64,000 bases of DNA from JANQNX01 sp965601665. Lineage in GTDB: Bacteria > Pseudomonadota > Gammaproteobacteria > Eutrophobiales > Eutrophobiaceae. Every line of letters begins with the position of its first letter. Position 1 is the first letter of the stretch. The stretch is taken from positions 2,542,001 through 2,606,000 of the forward strand of contig OZ271833.1 of the NCBI GenBank assembly GCA_965601665.1, given 5' to 3'. The notes under the pieces were generated by a model. The model was given only the letters and a program-made list of their open reading frames with translations. It made no database searches and was not told the DNA's origin. Below are positions 52,283 through 60,338 of this stretch, piece after piece. The position numbers and the translations under genes were made by a program.

Positions 52283-52714
52283 TTGGAAGTTAAGGTTAGC
52301 TGGGCCGGTGGGGCCGCCTTCATCGGCGAATCTGCCGCTAAACATAAAATTATTATGGACGGGCCTCCCGAGGGCGGTGGCCGCGACCTGGGCCCGCGAC
52401 CAATGGAAATGCTCCTGATCGGCACTGGTGCCTGTAGTAGTTATGATGTTGTTTCTATTCTAAAAAAATCCCGCCAGCCGGTGAGCGACTGCGAGGTGGT
52501 AGTGTCAGCAGAGCGCGCCGAATCGGAACCAAAGGTATTTACACGGATTCACCTGCATTTCATCGTGTCAGGCGAGGGTCTCAAGAACAAGCAGGTTGAG
52601 CGTGCAGTCAGCCTGTCGGCAGAAAAATATTGCTCCGCGTCTATCATGCTCGGCGCGACTGCCGAAATGACGCATGATTACGAGATCCGCGTGGTTGAGG
52701 ATACCGAGTCGTAA
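52283..52714 (+). CDS. yhfA: YhfA-type OsmC-family protein
   Basis: A 143-residue OsmC/Ohr-fold protein similar to E. coli YhfA over its whole length: VSWAGGAAFIGESAAKHKI opening, PRPMEMLLIGTGACSSYDVVSIL with the conserved Cys, and LHFIVSGEGLK and LSAEKYCSASIML with the second Cys. Peroxide reduction is possible but YhfA's function is not established. The frame opens far upstream, but homology and a TGGAG site 7 nt before it point to the TTG at 52283 as start. It is divergent from crp by 84 nt and overlaps the next convergent gene by 37 nt. Confidence 0.9.
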   Translation: MEVKVSWAGGAAFIGESAAKHKIIMDGPPEGGGRDLGPRPMEMLLIGTGACSSYDVVSILKKSRQPVSDCEVVVSAERAESEPKVFTRIHLHFIVSGEGLKNKQVERAVSLSAEKYCSASIMLGATAEMTHDYEIRVVEDTES

Positions 52715-53526
52715 TTGTCGTTTTTCAACTGGTCAGTTAGCTGTTTCAACAAACTATTTTCATCCTGGCCTTTTTCCCACGTGGCGACCGCGATCGTGGT
52801 TGGAATCTTTTTCTGATTTTCAGGCAGTTTGAAGCGGTTAATCTGAAACTTGATCTTGCGCGCCAGTTTTTGTGCCGATTCTTCATTGGTTTCCGGCAGG
52901 ATTAACAGGAAATCGGTCATGTTCCAATGACCAACGTCATCGACCCAGCGCAGTTTGTCACGCAGGATTTTGCCAATCGCAAAATTAATGCTTTCGTGAT
53001 TGGCGCTGGTTTCGGGCGTGATGCGCAGCATGATCAATGACAGTGGGTTCAGGTAGCGACGGCTGCGCGAAACATGAAGTGACAGTTTTTTCAAAATGCC
53101 ATGGCGCGTGTAAAGGCCGGTTTGATCATCAACCTGTTCAAAGCCAAACTGGATTTGTTCGTCGGAAATGTTGTTGAATTTGACCAGGCAACCAATTTCA
53201 GCCACGTCCTGGAATTCACCGTTCAGGCGGCGACAGATGTAGTTAAAGTTAAACAGCTCATTACCCTTTCCGTTGCTCAAATGGTGGCGTGCGATCTTCT
53301 CGTTTAACGGGAAGATATTGTTACCTGGCAATTCGGAACGCATGTGGCCGATTAGCTGCCGCGCCTCAAGATTAGTTTGTTCGCAAAGCGTTTTGTTGAC
53401 CCAGATAATCCGGTCATCCTTGTTGACGAGGAAGATTCCCACCGGCAGCAAATGCAGCAGGCTGAGCAGGTTATCGGAGTCCTTTGGCGGCAACTGAATC
53501 ACTTTTTTACTACCTAAATTGTTCAA
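52678..53526 (-). CDS. PAS protein with degenerate GGDEF domain
   Basis: A 282-residue cytoplasmic protein: PAS (about 18-130; LLPVGIFLVNKDDRIIWVNKTL) and a GGDEF-like fold (about 135-270; QTGLYTRHGILKKL, LSLIMLRI). The active-site GGDEF is replaced by NMTDF in HWNMTDFLLILPET, and the magnesium Asp after strand 1 is missing, so it cannot make c-di-GMP. It may bind GTP or c-di-GMP or act as a scaffold. Its 3' end overlaps the convergent yhfA gene by 37 nt. Confidence 0.82.
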   Translation of the reverse strand: MNNLGSKKVIQLPPKDSDNLLSLLHLLPVGIFLVNKDDRIIWVNKTLCEQTNLEARQLIGHMRSELPGNNIFPLNEKIARHHLSNGKGNELFNFNYICRRLNGEFQDVAEIGCLVKFNNISDEQIQFGFEQVDDQTGLYTRHGILKKLSLHVSRSRRYLNPLSLIMLRITPETSANHESINFAIGKILRDKLRWVDDVGHWNMTDFLLILPETNEESAQKLARKIKFQINRFKLPENQKKIPTTIAVATWEKGQDENSLLKQLTDQLKNDNYDSVSSTTRIS

Positions 53527-53906
53527 ATGGCTAATACCTTAATAACGACAGGCAAACGAAAAACTTTAAACAGCCAGGTACCTTTTCAGCGTGACCGGAT
53601 CGCCGGTATTAATACCGGCAGGGTAGCGTACAACAGGTCGAGTATTTGACCAGATATTGGTGGGCGTCGGGCCAGAGGCTATCGCGATAAAGTTGGCCTC
53701 GATTCAGAATAAAATCTCGCCGGGCTGTACCACGTCAGTGGCCGATGTTTCCAGTTCGGTGATGGCCAGAGCGGGACAGGATATGTCGTTACCCCATGTT
53801 TCTAGCATGGTGGTTATTGCTAGAGCAGTGAGGATTGCAGCCGTTGTAGGTGTACCCAGACAGTCAAGCAGCAGCGTTTCGGTGCCAGCTGCTAACTCAA
53901 GCAGCA
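53527..53906. other. 380-nt stretch without a convincing gene
   Basis: The strongest candidate is a minus-strand frame (53704-53907, 67 codons) whose GTG start overlaps the TAG stop of the response-regulator gene. Its product is rich in Leu, Thr and Ala, opens MLLELAAGTETLLLD, and matches nothing I know. A competing plus-strand frame is equally unremarkable. No terminator or repeat is seen. The coupling of stop and start is the only reason to keep the candidate in mind. Confidence 0.35.
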
Positions 53907-54557
53907 CTATTCATGTAGATGGTCTTCGCCCGTCTTCATGATCATTGCCACCGGTCCGGTGACAATCTTGTGAAACAGGGCCGACTGGCGGTTGGTGCCT
54001 GTTTTGCGATAGATATGCTTGAGGTGGGTTCGCACCGTGGAGACGCTCACGTGCAGGGCTTTGGCGGCGACTTCTACATCCGGTTCATCAAGTAGCTTTG
54101 ATACGACCCGTGCCTCTGCCGGCGTCAGTTTATAGACCTGGTTCAGCACGTCTTCCAGCTTGGGTGGTTCTCGGTGCGGCTTGTTTCGCGACTTGTCCAG
54201 GGCAAGGCGTACAGTGGTTTTGAGATCGGTATCGCGCAGCGGCTTATTAATATAGCCGTAAGGATTGCTCATTTGTGCCCTCTGCAGTGTCTCCTCATCG
54301 CTGTGAGCAGTGACATAGACCACCGGGATATTCATCTTTTTCATGATGACCTCGGCACAGTCAATACCGTCCAGGCCAGTGCCTAGATGAATATCCATTA
54401 ACACGAGGTCGGGTTTGAATTTATCTGCTTTTTCGATGGCCTCTGCGCCGTTGACGGCAATATCTGTGACGGTAAAACCAAAATTTTCAAGATAAAGCTG
54501 CATCACACTGGCGGTAGTGTAATCATCATCCACCACCAGGATCTTTTCGTCAGACAT
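53907..54557 (-). CDS. Response regulator with receiver and LuxR-type HTH domains
   Basis: A 216-residue transcriptional regulator. The receiver domain (about 1-120) has the acidic pair in VVDDDYTTA, the phospho-acceptor Asp in VLMDIHLGTG, Thr in VYVTAHSDEE and Lys in GYINKPL. The C-terminal LuxR/GerE HTH (about 145-205) contains LTPAEARVVSKLL and VSVSTVRTHLKHIYRKTGTNRQ. No histidine kinase gene is adjacent, so it is an orphan here. The ATG at 54557 behind a GGGGG site is preferred to a start nine codons upstream. Confidence 0.9.
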   Translation of the reverse strand: MSDEKILVVDDDYTTASVMQLYLENFGFTVTDIAVNGAEAIEKADKFKPDLVLMDIHLGTGLDGIDCAEVIMKKMNIPVVYVTAHSDEETLQRAQMSNPYGYINKPLRDTDLKTTVRLALDKSRNKPHREPPKLEDVLNQVYKLTPAEARVVSKLLDEPDVEVAAKALHVSVSTVRTHLKHIYRKTGTNRQSALFHKIVTGPVAMIMKTGEDHLHE

Positions 54558-54740
54558 CGAGCCCCCGTAAATAAACCTAGGCATTGCTAATATTTCTTTG
54601 TAATCAACACATTATATCTCGCAACTGATATAAAAACTTTACCCAATACAGGGTATATTTATATAACTAGTTTATACCTAAATGAGGGGATCTGCCGGGT
54701 CGTTTATGACCGGAAATGAACACGTTTAGAGAGAATGCGG

Positions 54741-55007
54741 CTAGATGGGACGAGGATTTTCTGCCCGTTTTATCACAAACGTGTACACATCGTCATTGAA
54801 CGAGGATTCCACCAGTTCATGCGTGGTGCGGGCGCAGTAGGCCTCAAAATCGACCTGTGAGTGCGGATCGGTGGCCTCTACCTTGAGGTGATCACCAGGT
54901 GACATTTTGTTGAGTAGTACCTTGGTTTTGAGGATGGGCAAGGGGCAGTTCAGCCCCTTGGCATCCAGGTATTCATCGTGGGAAATTGAAGTCGCTTGTT
55001 CAGTCAA
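54741..55007 (-). CDS. TusA-family sulfurtransferase
   Basis: An 88-residue cytoplasmic sulfur carrier. The active-site motif CPLPILKTK places the persulfide Cys at about residue 21 in DAKGLNCPLP. The rest follows the SirA/TusA fold: GDHLKVEATDPHSQVDFEAYC. It could serve tRNA thiolation or sulfur trafficking; no Tus or Dsr partners are nearby, so the pathway is not fixed. It lies just downstream (in its own direction) of the zinc-receptor terminator. Confidence 0.92.
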   Translation of the reverse strand: MTEQATSISHDEYLDAKGLNCPLPILKTKVLLNKMSPGDHLKVEATDPHSQVDFEAYCARTTHELVESSFNDDVYTFVIKRAENPRPI

Positions 55008-55011
55008 AATA

Positions 55012-55044
55012 CGGGCCTTATCTAGTTTAACTCAATAAGGCCCG
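55012..55044 (-). terminator. Terminator after the ZnuD-like receptor gene
   Basis: The perfect 10-bp inverted repeat CGGGCCTTAT / ATAAGGCCCG has a 13-nt loop, lies 6 nt beyond the receptor stop and is followed on the minus strand by ATTTT. The T-run is short, so efficiency is uncertain. It separates the zinc receptor from tusA. Confidence 0.75.
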
Positions 55045-55050
55045 ATTTTA

Positions 55051-57030
55051 TTAGAATCCTGCATTAAGACCAATAATGAAGGCCTGACCCTGTATCGGGG
55101 CACGGTCCTTGATAAAAGAGGTATGCAGGCGCCCATCCTCGTCCAGCAGGTTATTTGCCCGAGCAAAGATGTTAACGCTGCTGTTATCCTGACTATACAC
55201 TTCGTAATCGGCGCGGAGGTTTAACAACGTAAACCCATCGGTATCGGTTTCAAGGGCGCCGTTATCGTTCTGCGCCAGCGTTTGGGTCAACTCGATACCG
55301 GCAATGAGTTTATCTCTCATGTAATCGAGGCCAGCACCAATACGCGGAGGTGATATCCGTTCCAGGTTATCGCCATTGGTCAGCTGACCCCTGACGTAGT
55401 CCGCGAAGAGTCGGGCATCAAGAATGCCTTCAGCACCGGAATACAGGTTATAGCCTGTTTCAAACTCAAACCCGTAGAAGACGGCGTCATCCTGAAGATA
55501 TGCAACCGACAGCAGTTCCCCGCCCAGGTTGCCATCGTCGTCCACTTCGTCGACTTCTCCGTCGTTATTGGAATCTACCCCTTGCAGAAAGATAAAATCC
55601 TGGAAGTAATTGACAAACAGGTTGGCCGTCCACTGCCAACGGCCTTGTTCATCGCGTAACGAGATATCAAGGCTATTGACGGTTTCTTCATCCAGTGTGC
55701 TATCGCCAACTTCAAATGTTGCGGTGGCTTCATGTGCGCCGTTGGAAAACAGCTCCTCTGCCTGTGGTCCACGCTGGCTTCGTCCAATCGCGACATTCAA
55801 TGATGTCGATTCTATAAAATGCCAGTGTACGCCTGTCGACAGGCTGTACATATTATGAGTGATGTCACCAAAACCTTCGGCATCGTGTGACTGATGCTCA
55901 AAGCGGGCGCCCAGTTCCAGGTAAAGGTCATCAGTAATGTTGGTTTCCTCAAAAATGAAAACCGCTACCGACTTACGATCGGTTTTAGGAATGAAGGCTT
56001 CATCACCAATAGCCGCAACGTTCCGATAACCAAACTGAGCGCCAATGGAACCGTTAAAATTACCAATTTGATCGTGCTTTAATTCGATCCTGCCATCCAA
56101 TTGTTCATTATCAAACACGGTGCCTTGCTCACCCGGTCCCTCGAATTCGACGTGACTGTAATCGTTGTAAGCGACGTCCAGCAGGGCCGCCTGGATACCC
56201 GAAAACGGTGAGTTTACGCGGCTGGAGAGGGATAACCTTTCCGCTTCTGTGTCAAGAAACTTGAGTTCATCCGGTTCATCCGGGTTCAACGGTATCCCGT
56301 TGACGCTGTCGAATCGACCGACACTGATTCCAATAAAACCCCAGTCATCGATATAGCTGGTACCGGCATTGATATTGGTCACATCGTAGAAACTGTTAAT
56401 GACCGTGCCACTCTCTGCCTCGTAATCATTGGCATCGCGATGAGACCCGTCGAAATGAAAGGCCATGTTTTTCAAGCCGCCATCCAGCTGTATCGCGCCC
56501 ACTGTTTCCTGGGAATTACTGTTATAGCTGGTATAGACCTTGCCATCGAACGTGGTCGGGATTACCTGTGGAATGCGGTTTGTCACAACGTTAACAAGGC
56601 CGCTGGTTGCGTCGCTACCGTAAAGTAGAGAGGCTGGTCCGCGTAGAACTTCAATCTGCTCGGCATTAGTGGGGTCGATAGCAACCGGGTGGTCAACACT
56701 GATTGTCGATACATCCATCGAGCTCAACTTGTTTTCCAAAATCTGCACACGCGCGCCGCCCAGGCCGCGGATAATGGGTCGGCTTGCCAGCGGGCTGTAG
56801 CGGTTGGTTGTCACGCCCGGAATATTGGTAAGTGTTTCACCAATGGTTGAATCCTGTCTGCGCTTCAGCTCTTCGCCACTTAATACAGTAATGGGTTGTG
56901 GCACATGGATGCTCTGAGAACCATACGGCCTGGCCGTTACCTTGACTTCGCCCATCTCCTGAATATTTTCTGCATGTAGGGTGTTTGCCAGCAAGGTCAG
57001 GCAAGCTATCCCCAGTATTTTTGTGTTCAT
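55051..57030 (-). CDS. ZnuD-like TonB-dependent outer-membrane receptor
   Basis: A 659-residue receptor with a signal peptide (cleavage near NTLHA). The plug (about 30-150) contains IGETLTNIPGVTTNRY, SRPIIRGLGGARVQILEN, VSVDHPVAID-like (ISVDHPVAIDPTNAEQIEVLRGPASLLYG) features in the order found in ZnuD-type zinc receptors. The barrel ends in FIIGLNAGF. Unlike Neisseria ZnuD it has no long His-rich loops. It is transcribed from the same divergent region as zur, 3' to a small His/Cys protein gene, so Zur control and zinc uptake are likely. Heme or another ligand cannot be excluded from sequence alone. Confidence 0.87.
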   Translation of the reverse strand: MNTKILGIACLTLLANTLHAENIQEMGEVKVTARPYGSQSIHVPQPITVLSGEELKRRQDSTIGETLTNIPGVTTNRYSPLASRPIIRGLGGARVQILENKLSSMDVSTISVDHPVAIDPTNAEQIEVLRGPASLLYGSDATSGLVNVVTNRIPQVIPTTFDGKVYTSYNSNSQETVGAIQLDGGLKNMAFHFDGSHRDANDYEAESGTVINSFYDVTNINAGTSYIDDWGFIGISVGRFDSVNGIPLNPDEPDELKFLDTEAERLSLSSRVNSPFSGIQAALLDVAYNDYSHVEFEGPGEQGTVFDNEQLDGRIELKHDQIGNFNGSIGAQFGYRNVAAIGDEAFIPKTDRKSVAVFIFEETNITDDLYLELGARFEHQSHDAEGFGDITHNMYSLSTGVHWHFIESTSLNVAIGRSQRGPQAEELFSNGAHEATATFEVGDSTLDEETVNSLDISLRDEQGRWQWTANLFVNYFQDFIFLQGVDSNNDGEVDEVDDDGNLGGELLSVAYLQDDAVFYGFEFETGYNLYSGAEGILDARLFADYVRGQLTNGDNLERISPPRIGAGLDYMRDKLIAGIELTQTLAQNDNGALETDTDGFTLLNLRADYEVYSQDNSSVNIFARANNLLDEDGRLHTSFIKDRAPIQGQAFIIGLNAGF

Positions 57031-57085
57031 TTACTTCTCTCCGAATATATAGTTATTGCCCGTCAAAGGGCAGGTTGTTCAGCTG

Positions 57086-57364
57086 TTACTTCAAGGAGAA
57101 AGGCGGACTTTTATTACGTAGATCCCGGGTCGGGTTTGATGAGTAACGGGAAACCGGCAGGTTAACTGGCCCGGTATTGTATTCAGCAACCTGAATGATG
57201 TTGATGGCATTGTCGATGCCATCCTGTTCTGACAAATACCGCAGGCATAGCTCACATTCATGAACGTCGTCATGTGATAATGCATGTTCAAGAGCGTGAG
57301 CCGTTACTGCAAACTGGGCAAACAGGAAGCAAAATAGTGCTAATTTCAAAAGATGCTGCTGCAT
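57086..57364 (-). CDS. Small exported His/Cys protein in the Zur-controlled divergon
   Basis: A 92-residue protein with a signal peptide (cleavage near VTAHA). The mature N-terminus is rich in possible metal ligands: HALEHALSHDDVHECELC has five His-type or acidic positions and a CxxC pair. The remainder is polar without known motifs. It is first in the leftward transcript, 55 nt before the ZnuD-like receptor, and starts 18 nt from the Zur box. A periplasmic zinc-binding role is inferred from composition and position; I recognise no family. Confidence 0.68.
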   Translation of the reverse strand: MQQHLLKLALFCFLFAQFAVTAHALEHALSHDDVHECELCLRYLSEQDGIDNAINIIQVAEYNTGPVNLPVSRYSSNPTRDLRNKSPPFSLK

Positions 57365-57381
57365 ATCGTCAATTAAACCAC

Positions 57382-57404
57382 AAAGTGTTATATTATAACA
57401 TTAT
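57382..57404. promoter_or_regulatory. Zur box in the znuD/zur divergent promoter
   Basis: The core TGTTATA-T-TATAACA (57386-57400) is a perfect 15-nt palindrome. The 23-nt site matches about 19 of 22 fixed positions of the Zur pattern GAAATGTTATA-N-TATAACATTTC. It is 18 nt from each of the two divergent start codons, so one site can control both transcripts. Confidence 0.85.
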
Positions 57405-57422
57405 TAATTTTCTGACTGATTT

Positions 57423-57926
57423 ATGAAAAACAAGGTGATATCTCCATTTCAGCCCACCAGCCACCAGCATAACAAGTGTCTGAAAACGGCCATTGAAGCC
57501 GCCCGCGAGCACTGTGCAGCGACCGGGTCACGCCTGACACCTTTACGTCAAAAGGTGCTGGAACTGGTCTGGCAAAAACATGAGCCGGTAAAGGCATACG
57601 ACATCCTTGACCAGTTGAAGCGGGAGCACAGTAGTTCTGCGCCACCAACCGTATATCGTGCCCTGGATTTTCTGCAAGAGCAGGGCATGGTGCACAAAAT
57701 CGAGTCGCTGAATGCTTATATTGGCTGCGGTAATCCGGCTGACTCCCACCAAAGCAGCCAGTTCCTGATCTGTAAACTGTGTGGCTCGGTAGCGGAACTG
57801 GATGACGCTGATATCAAGGAATTGTTGCGTGAGAAAGCCGAAAAACTGGGTTTTGATATCATCGGCGAGACCGTTGAAATAACCGGATCTTGTACGCACT
57901 GCGGTAACAAACAGCAAGCGGGTTAA
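57423..57926 (+). CDS. zur: Zinc uptake regulator (Fur family)
   Basis: A 167-residue Fur-family repressor. The winged-helix domain (about 25-95) includes RLTPLRQKVLELVW and the recognition helix in SSAPPTVYRALDFLQEQG. The dimerisation domain has the structural-zinc cysteine pairs in CKLCG and CTHCG and a regulatory-site region YIGCGNPADSHQSSQF. The longer N-terminus and Zur-like features, with znuACB directly downstream and a Zur box directly upstream, make Zur more likely than Fur. The gene is therefore probably autoregulated. Confidence 0.92.
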   Translation: MKNKVISPFQPTSHQHNKCLKTAIEAAREHCAATGSRLTPLRQKVLELVWQKHEPVKAYDILDQLKREHSSSAPPTVYRALDFLQEQGMVHKIESLNAYIGCGNPADSHQSSQFLICKLCGSVAELDDADIKELLREKAEKLGFDIIGETVEITGSCTHCGNKQQAG

Positions 57927-57938
57927 CGGTGAATAATA

Positions 57939-58796
57939 ATGAAAATATTTTCCTTACTTCTTTTGTCATGCCTGTCTGCGCCGGTTGTCGCAGAGTCAAA
58001 ACCGCTGGTTTTCGTCAGTATCCTGCCGCAAAAATATTTCGTTGATCAGGTAAGCCAGGGGCTTGTTGATGTCGAGGTGATGGTTGGTCCCGGTGAGAAT
58101 CCGACCACCTATGAGCCCACACCCGGAACGATATCGGCGCTGGCAAGTGCCAATATGTACGTGGCTATCGGTGTTCCTTTTGAACAAGCGTGGCTTCGGC
58201 GGATTCAGCAAAACTATCCAGATTTGGAAGTCGTGCATTGTTGTGAGGAAATCATAGATTTATCCACATCCAGACATGATCATGGTGATGCTGCGTATCA
58301 TGCAATGGAAGATCCGCATGTGTGGACAAGCCCAAAAAATGTCATAGCAATTACGCGTTTGGTTGAAAGGCACCTGGTGCAACTGGACCCGGCTAACAGC
58401 GAGCAATACGCCATCGCTGCTAGCGCGTTTGTTCAACGATTGTCTGAACTGGACCAGGAAATCGTGTCAATGACGCGCGACTTGAGTAAGCGCAAGATGA
58501 TTGTTTCACATCCTGCATGGAGTTTTTACGCTGCTGACTATGGCTTTCAGCAACTCTCAATTGAACGTAAGGGAAAAGACATCCAGGCTGCATCACTCAA
58601 AAACCTGATAGAAGAAGCCAGGCGTGACCGAATAAAGGCGGTTTTCACGCAGCCCCAGTTTAATAGCAAGGCAGCACGCGTCATCGCAATGGAACTGGGC
58701 GGCAATATTTACAGTCTGGATCCACTGGCCTATGACTACATAGAAAACATGTTGTCAATTACCCGCTCTATTGCCGAGGGGCTAACCAGTGAATAA
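57939..58796 (+). CDS. znuA: Zinc ABC transporter substrate-binding protein (ZnuA-like)
   Basis: A 285-residue periplasmic cluster A-I binding protein with a signal peptide ending near VVAES. Metal-ligand regions are visible: DPHVWTSPKN (second His), SHPAWSFYAADYG (third His) and a late acidic residue in YSLDPLAYDY. The first ligand position, usually His in NPHTYEP, reads NPTTYEP, so that His is missing. A short His loop (RHDHGDAAYH) could compensate. This NPxTYEP variant occurs in some family members with unclear metal preference. The zur-znuACB context favours zinc. The 3' end overlaps znuC by 8 nt. Confidence 0.88.
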   Translation: MKIFSLLLLSCLSAPVVAESKPLVFVSILPQKYFVDQVSQGLVDVEVMVGPGENPTTYEPTPGTISALASANMYVAIGVPFEQAWLRRIQQNYPDLEVVHCCEEIIDLSTSRHDHGDAAYHAMEDPHVWTSPKNVIAITRLVERHLVQLDPANSEQYAIAASAFVQRLSELDQEIVSMTRDLSKRKMIVSHPAWSFYAADYGFQQLSIERKGKDIQAASLKNLIEEARRDRIKAVFTQPQFNSKAARVIAMELGGNIYSLDPLAYDYIENMLSITRSIAEGLTSE

Positions 58797-59520
58797 TGTT
58801 GTTATCGATATCAAGGATGTCAGTTACAGCTACGGTAGTGTACCGGTGCTGGATAACGTATCGCTGCAGATCCACGAGGACGAGTTCATTGGCATTATCG
58901 GCCCCAATGCCAGTGGTAAGAGTACCCTACTGAAGTTGATCCTGGGGCTGTACCAACCTGATAGCGGTAGCATCCGAATCAAGCATAGCGAACAAACCAG
59001 TCTTGCTGGCCTGATTGGCTATGTGCCACAGCACATTACCTTCTCGCGCGATTTTCCGATTACCGTACAGGAAGTGGTCATGCTGGGGCATGTTACAAGC
59101 CAGTCGCGTTTTTTTGGTTACTCGGCAACACAGCTAAAAGCGGCACAGCATGCGATGGAAGTACTGGAGCTGGTCGAAATCAAAGACAGGCAGGTTGGCA
59201 GTCTGTCAGGGGGGCAATTACAAAGGGTATTGATTGCCCGTGCACTCGTATGTGAGCCTGAAATATTGATACTTGATGAACCAACGGCAAATGTTGATAC
59301 AAGGGCTGAGGAAGACATCTTCGGTCTGTTAAAGAACTACAGTGTACATATGACGATTATCGTCGTGTCGCATGATATCGCATTTATCTCTGCGTATGTG
59401 GATCGTGTTGCCTGTCTTAATCGTACACTGGTCTGTCATAGTACGGAGTCGATCAGTGGCAAGATGATCGAGGAGCTGTATCAGTCACCGGTAAAAATGA
59501 TTGATCACCAACATCATTGA
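58789..59520 (+). CDS. znuC: Zinc ABC transporter ATP-binding protein
   Basis: A 243-residue ABC ATPase. Walker A is GPNASGKST near residue 38, the Q-loop GYVPQHITF, the signature LSGGQLQRV, Walker B ILILDEPTANVD and the switch His in VVSHDIAF. The C-terminal His-containing tail (IDHQHH) is common in zinc transporters. It overlaps znuA by 8 nt and is followed at once by the permease gene. Together these form the high-affinity zinc importer. Confidence 0.94.
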   Translation: MNNVVIDIKDVSYSYGSVPVLDNVSLQIHEDEFIGIIGPNASGKSTLLKLILGLYQPDSGSIRIKHSEQTSLAGLIGYVPQHITFSRDFPITVQEVVMLGHVTSQSRFFGYSATQLKAAQHAMEVLELVEIKDRQVGSLSGGQLQRVLIARALVCEPEILILDEPTANVDTRAEEDIFGLLKNYSVHMTIIVVSHDIAFISAYVDRVACLNRTLVCHSTESISGKMIEELYQSPVKMIDHQHH

Positions 59521-59521
59521 T

Positions 59522-60337
59522 ATGGACTTTTTCCCCGCACTGCTTGAATATCGATTTTTACAACATGCTGTGCTGGCATGCCTGCTGGCGAGTATCGGTT
59601 GCGGTGTCATTGGCAGTTTTGTCGTCGTGAAACGCATCAGCTTTCTGACCGGGGGGATTGCACACTCGGTACTCGCAGGGATGGGTATTGCCTATTTCAT
59701 GTCGGCCTCACCGCTATTCGGTGCGATTGTCGCGGCACTGCTGGCCGGGCTACTGATTGGCTGGATCAATATCAGACATCATGAGCAGGAAGACGTCCTG
59801 ATAGCGGCTTTCTGGTCGTTTGGAATGGCTATTGGCATTTTATTCCTGTCACAAACCCCAGGCTATAACGTCGACCTCATGAGTTACCTGTTTGGCAATA
59901 TTCTGCTGATAACCGAACAGGACCTGGTGTTAATGTTGTTCCTGGATCTTCTGGTAATCACGATCAGCTATGTGTTTTACAAGCAATTGCTGGCAAGTGT
60001 GTTTGATGAAGAGTTCGCACGGCTGCGCGGTATTAACACGCATTTCTATTACCTGCTACTGCTGTGCCTGATATCCCTGTCAGTGGTGTTATTAATCCAG
60101 CTGGTCGGCGTCATCATGGTGATTGCGTTACTGACATTGCCGGCGGCGATTGCCAATCAGTACGTAAAATCGCTACACAAGATGTTCGCGCTGGCCACAG
60201 TAATCTGTCTTGGCTTAAGCCTGTCCGGGTTGGCTATTGCCTATGAACCGGACCTGCCCACGGGGTCGGTGATCGTATTGTTAACCTGTGTAATCTACTT
60301 TATTTCCGTGGCACTAAAACCAGCGAATAATAACTAG
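59522..60337 (+). CDS. znuB: Zinc ABC transporter permease
   Basis: A 271-residue polytopic permease of the ABC-3 family with about eight membrane helices. Conserved features are LLASIGCGVIGSFVVVKRISFLTGGIAHSVLAG in parts (KRISFLTGGIAH) and the LLIQLVGVIMVIALLTLPAA segment. The ATG at 59522 starts one nt after the znuC stop; the TTG at 59501 would lie within znuC. It completes the zur-znuA-znuC-znuB operon. Confidence 0.94.
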   Translation: MDFFPALLEYRFLQHAVLACLLASIGCGVIGSFVVVKRISFLTGGIAHSVLAGMGIAYFMSASPLFGAIVAALLAGLLIGWINIRHHEQEDVLIAAFWSFGMAIGILFLSQTPGYNVDLMSYLFGNILLITEQDLVLMLFLDLLVITISYVFYKQLLASVFDEEFARLRGINTHFYYLLLLCLISLSVVLLIQLVGVIMVIALLTLPAAIANQYVKSLHKMFALATVICLGLSLSGLAIAYEPDLPTGSVIVLLTCVIYFISVALKPANNN

Positions 60338-60338
60338 C

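Noticed and set aside
53657..53941. Plus-strand 94-codon frame beginning MVGVGPEAI
   Set aside because: It starts at a TTG without a ribosome-binding site, runs into the response-regulator gene on the other strand and has low-complexity Ser/Val composition.
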